From: UBA6136 sp964344495
GTDB lineage: Bacteria; Pseudomonadota; Gammaproteobacteria; Methylococcales; Methylococcaceae
Length of the DNA: 15,372 bases
Reading direction: 5' to 3'
Assembly (NCBI GenBank): GCA_964344495.1
Contig: CAYFNI010000055.1
Coordinates: 1 to 15,372, forward strand
The position numbers were made by a program, and so were the translations under genes. Below the pieces are notes generated by a model. It ran no database searches, was not told the DNA's origin, and saw only the letters and a list, made by a program, of their open reading frames with translations. Below, piece by piece: positions 15,047 to 15,372 of the stretch; within the stretch, counting starts at the first letter, position 1, and each line of letters opens with the position of its first letter.

Positions 15047-15079
15047 AAAGCCGGTTATGAGTCTCATAACCGGCTTTTT
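15047..15079 (+). terminator. Rho-independent terminator of the hps-hpi operon
   Basis: AAAGCCGGTTATGAG (15047-15061) is perfectly complementary to 15063-15077, giving a long stem with a minimal loop, and ends in TTTTT (15075-15079). It lies 30 bp after the hpi stop. The leading AAA gives a short U-run on the other strand too, so it may work in both directions. Confidence 0.92.
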
Positions 15080-15349
15080 AATTAACGCCACCACATTACC
15101 CGTTCTGCGCTACTAGCTGACTTGACCCACTGGGTGAGGTCGCCAGCCATTCTGGCACGGGGTCTTTACCCTGATGACCCGTCCGTTCGCTTCGTTCGAC
15201 GAATCCCGCCCCTTTCCCCTTGTGGCCCCATGAATCTGAGATTGAATCCCTACAAATAATCCTGAAGCCTGCGGGGATAGTCCAGATACTTCCGCCCGCA
15301 GAGACAGCCGTTAATTAGGCCAACCCTCAAAGACGAGCGAGGATAGCTC
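15080..15349. other. Noncoding leader upstream of the last gene, with a hairpin
   Basis: No gene is supported in these 270 bases. A 7-bp stem (CTGCGGG at 15269-15275 with CCCGCAG at 15295-15301) encloses a 19-nt loop about 50 bp before the next start codon. A smaller GCCAG/CTGGC hairpin lies near 15144-15158. No promoter with good hexamers and spacing was found, although the TACAAATAAT stretch at 15251-15260 is AT-rich. Confidence 0.4.
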
Positions 15350-15372
15350 ATGGACGCCGATAAGACTGAATA
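15350..15372 (+). CDS. Start of an unidentified gene, cut by window edge
   Basis: An ATG at 15350 is preceded by GAGCGAGGATAGCTC, with GAGGA 6-7 bp upstream, a good ribosome binding site. Only seven full codons (MDADKTE) are visible, too few to identify the product. The frame is open to the window end. Confidence 0.4.

Noticed and set aside
1..15372. CRISPR arrays, tRNA or rRNA genes, prophage or insertion sequences
   Set aside because: No regular direct repeats with spacers, cloverleaf-like tRNA features, rRNA segments or transposase/integrase motifs were seen anywhere in the window.

Overview
This window looks like a chromosomal segment of a Gammaproteobacterium of moderately high G+C. The division and cell-wall genes follow the gammaproteobacterial dcw order, and the UvrD helicase and the YieH-like phosphatase resemble their E. 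coli counterparts over their whole length as I recall those sequences. A hexulose-phosphate synthase / hexulose-phosphate isomerase pair shows that the organism can run the formaldehyde-fixing half of the ribulose monophosphate (RuMP) cycle. This suggests a methylotroph or type I methanotroph, or at least a bacterium that detoxifies formaldehyde. The genus cannot be fixed from the sequence alone.

Positions 1-9240 (minus strand) carry the 5' part of the dcw cluster: mraZ, rsmH, ftsL, ftsI, murE, mraY, murD, ftsW and the first 152 codons of murG, which runs off the window edge. The genes are packed with 4-bp ATGA overlaps or tiny gaps and should be translationally coupled. The cluster starts from a clear sigma70-type promoter (TTGACT, 17 bp, TATATT). 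Four TGG repeats at exact 10-bp spacing follow between that promoter and the mraZ start, as expected for MraZ autorepression. The striking anomaly is that murF, normally between murE and mraY, is missing. In its place is a 106-bp AT-richer spacer with a doubtful 35-codon ORF.

Positions 9241-9927 hold a noncoding stretch, a strong 19-bp-stem terminator on the minus strand and a small DUF2892-type membrane protein gene that ends at that terminator. From 9928 the plus strand carries uvrD and a HAD phosphatase 7 bp behind it. Next comes an unrecognised GTG-started protein with a signal peptide, a serine-rich segment, one membrane span and five TGVxKYL/TGVxRYI repeats predicted to face the cytoplasm.

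Positions 13736-15079 form a self-contained hps-hpi operon with its own promoter, an inverted repeat in the leader, a one-base intergenic gap and a strong intrinsic terminator. HPS condenses formaldehyde with ribulose 5-phosphate and PHI isomerises the product to fructose 6-phosphate. The last 290 bases are mostly a noncoding leader with a hairpin, ending in a well-placed ribosome binding site and the first codons of another plus-strand gene.
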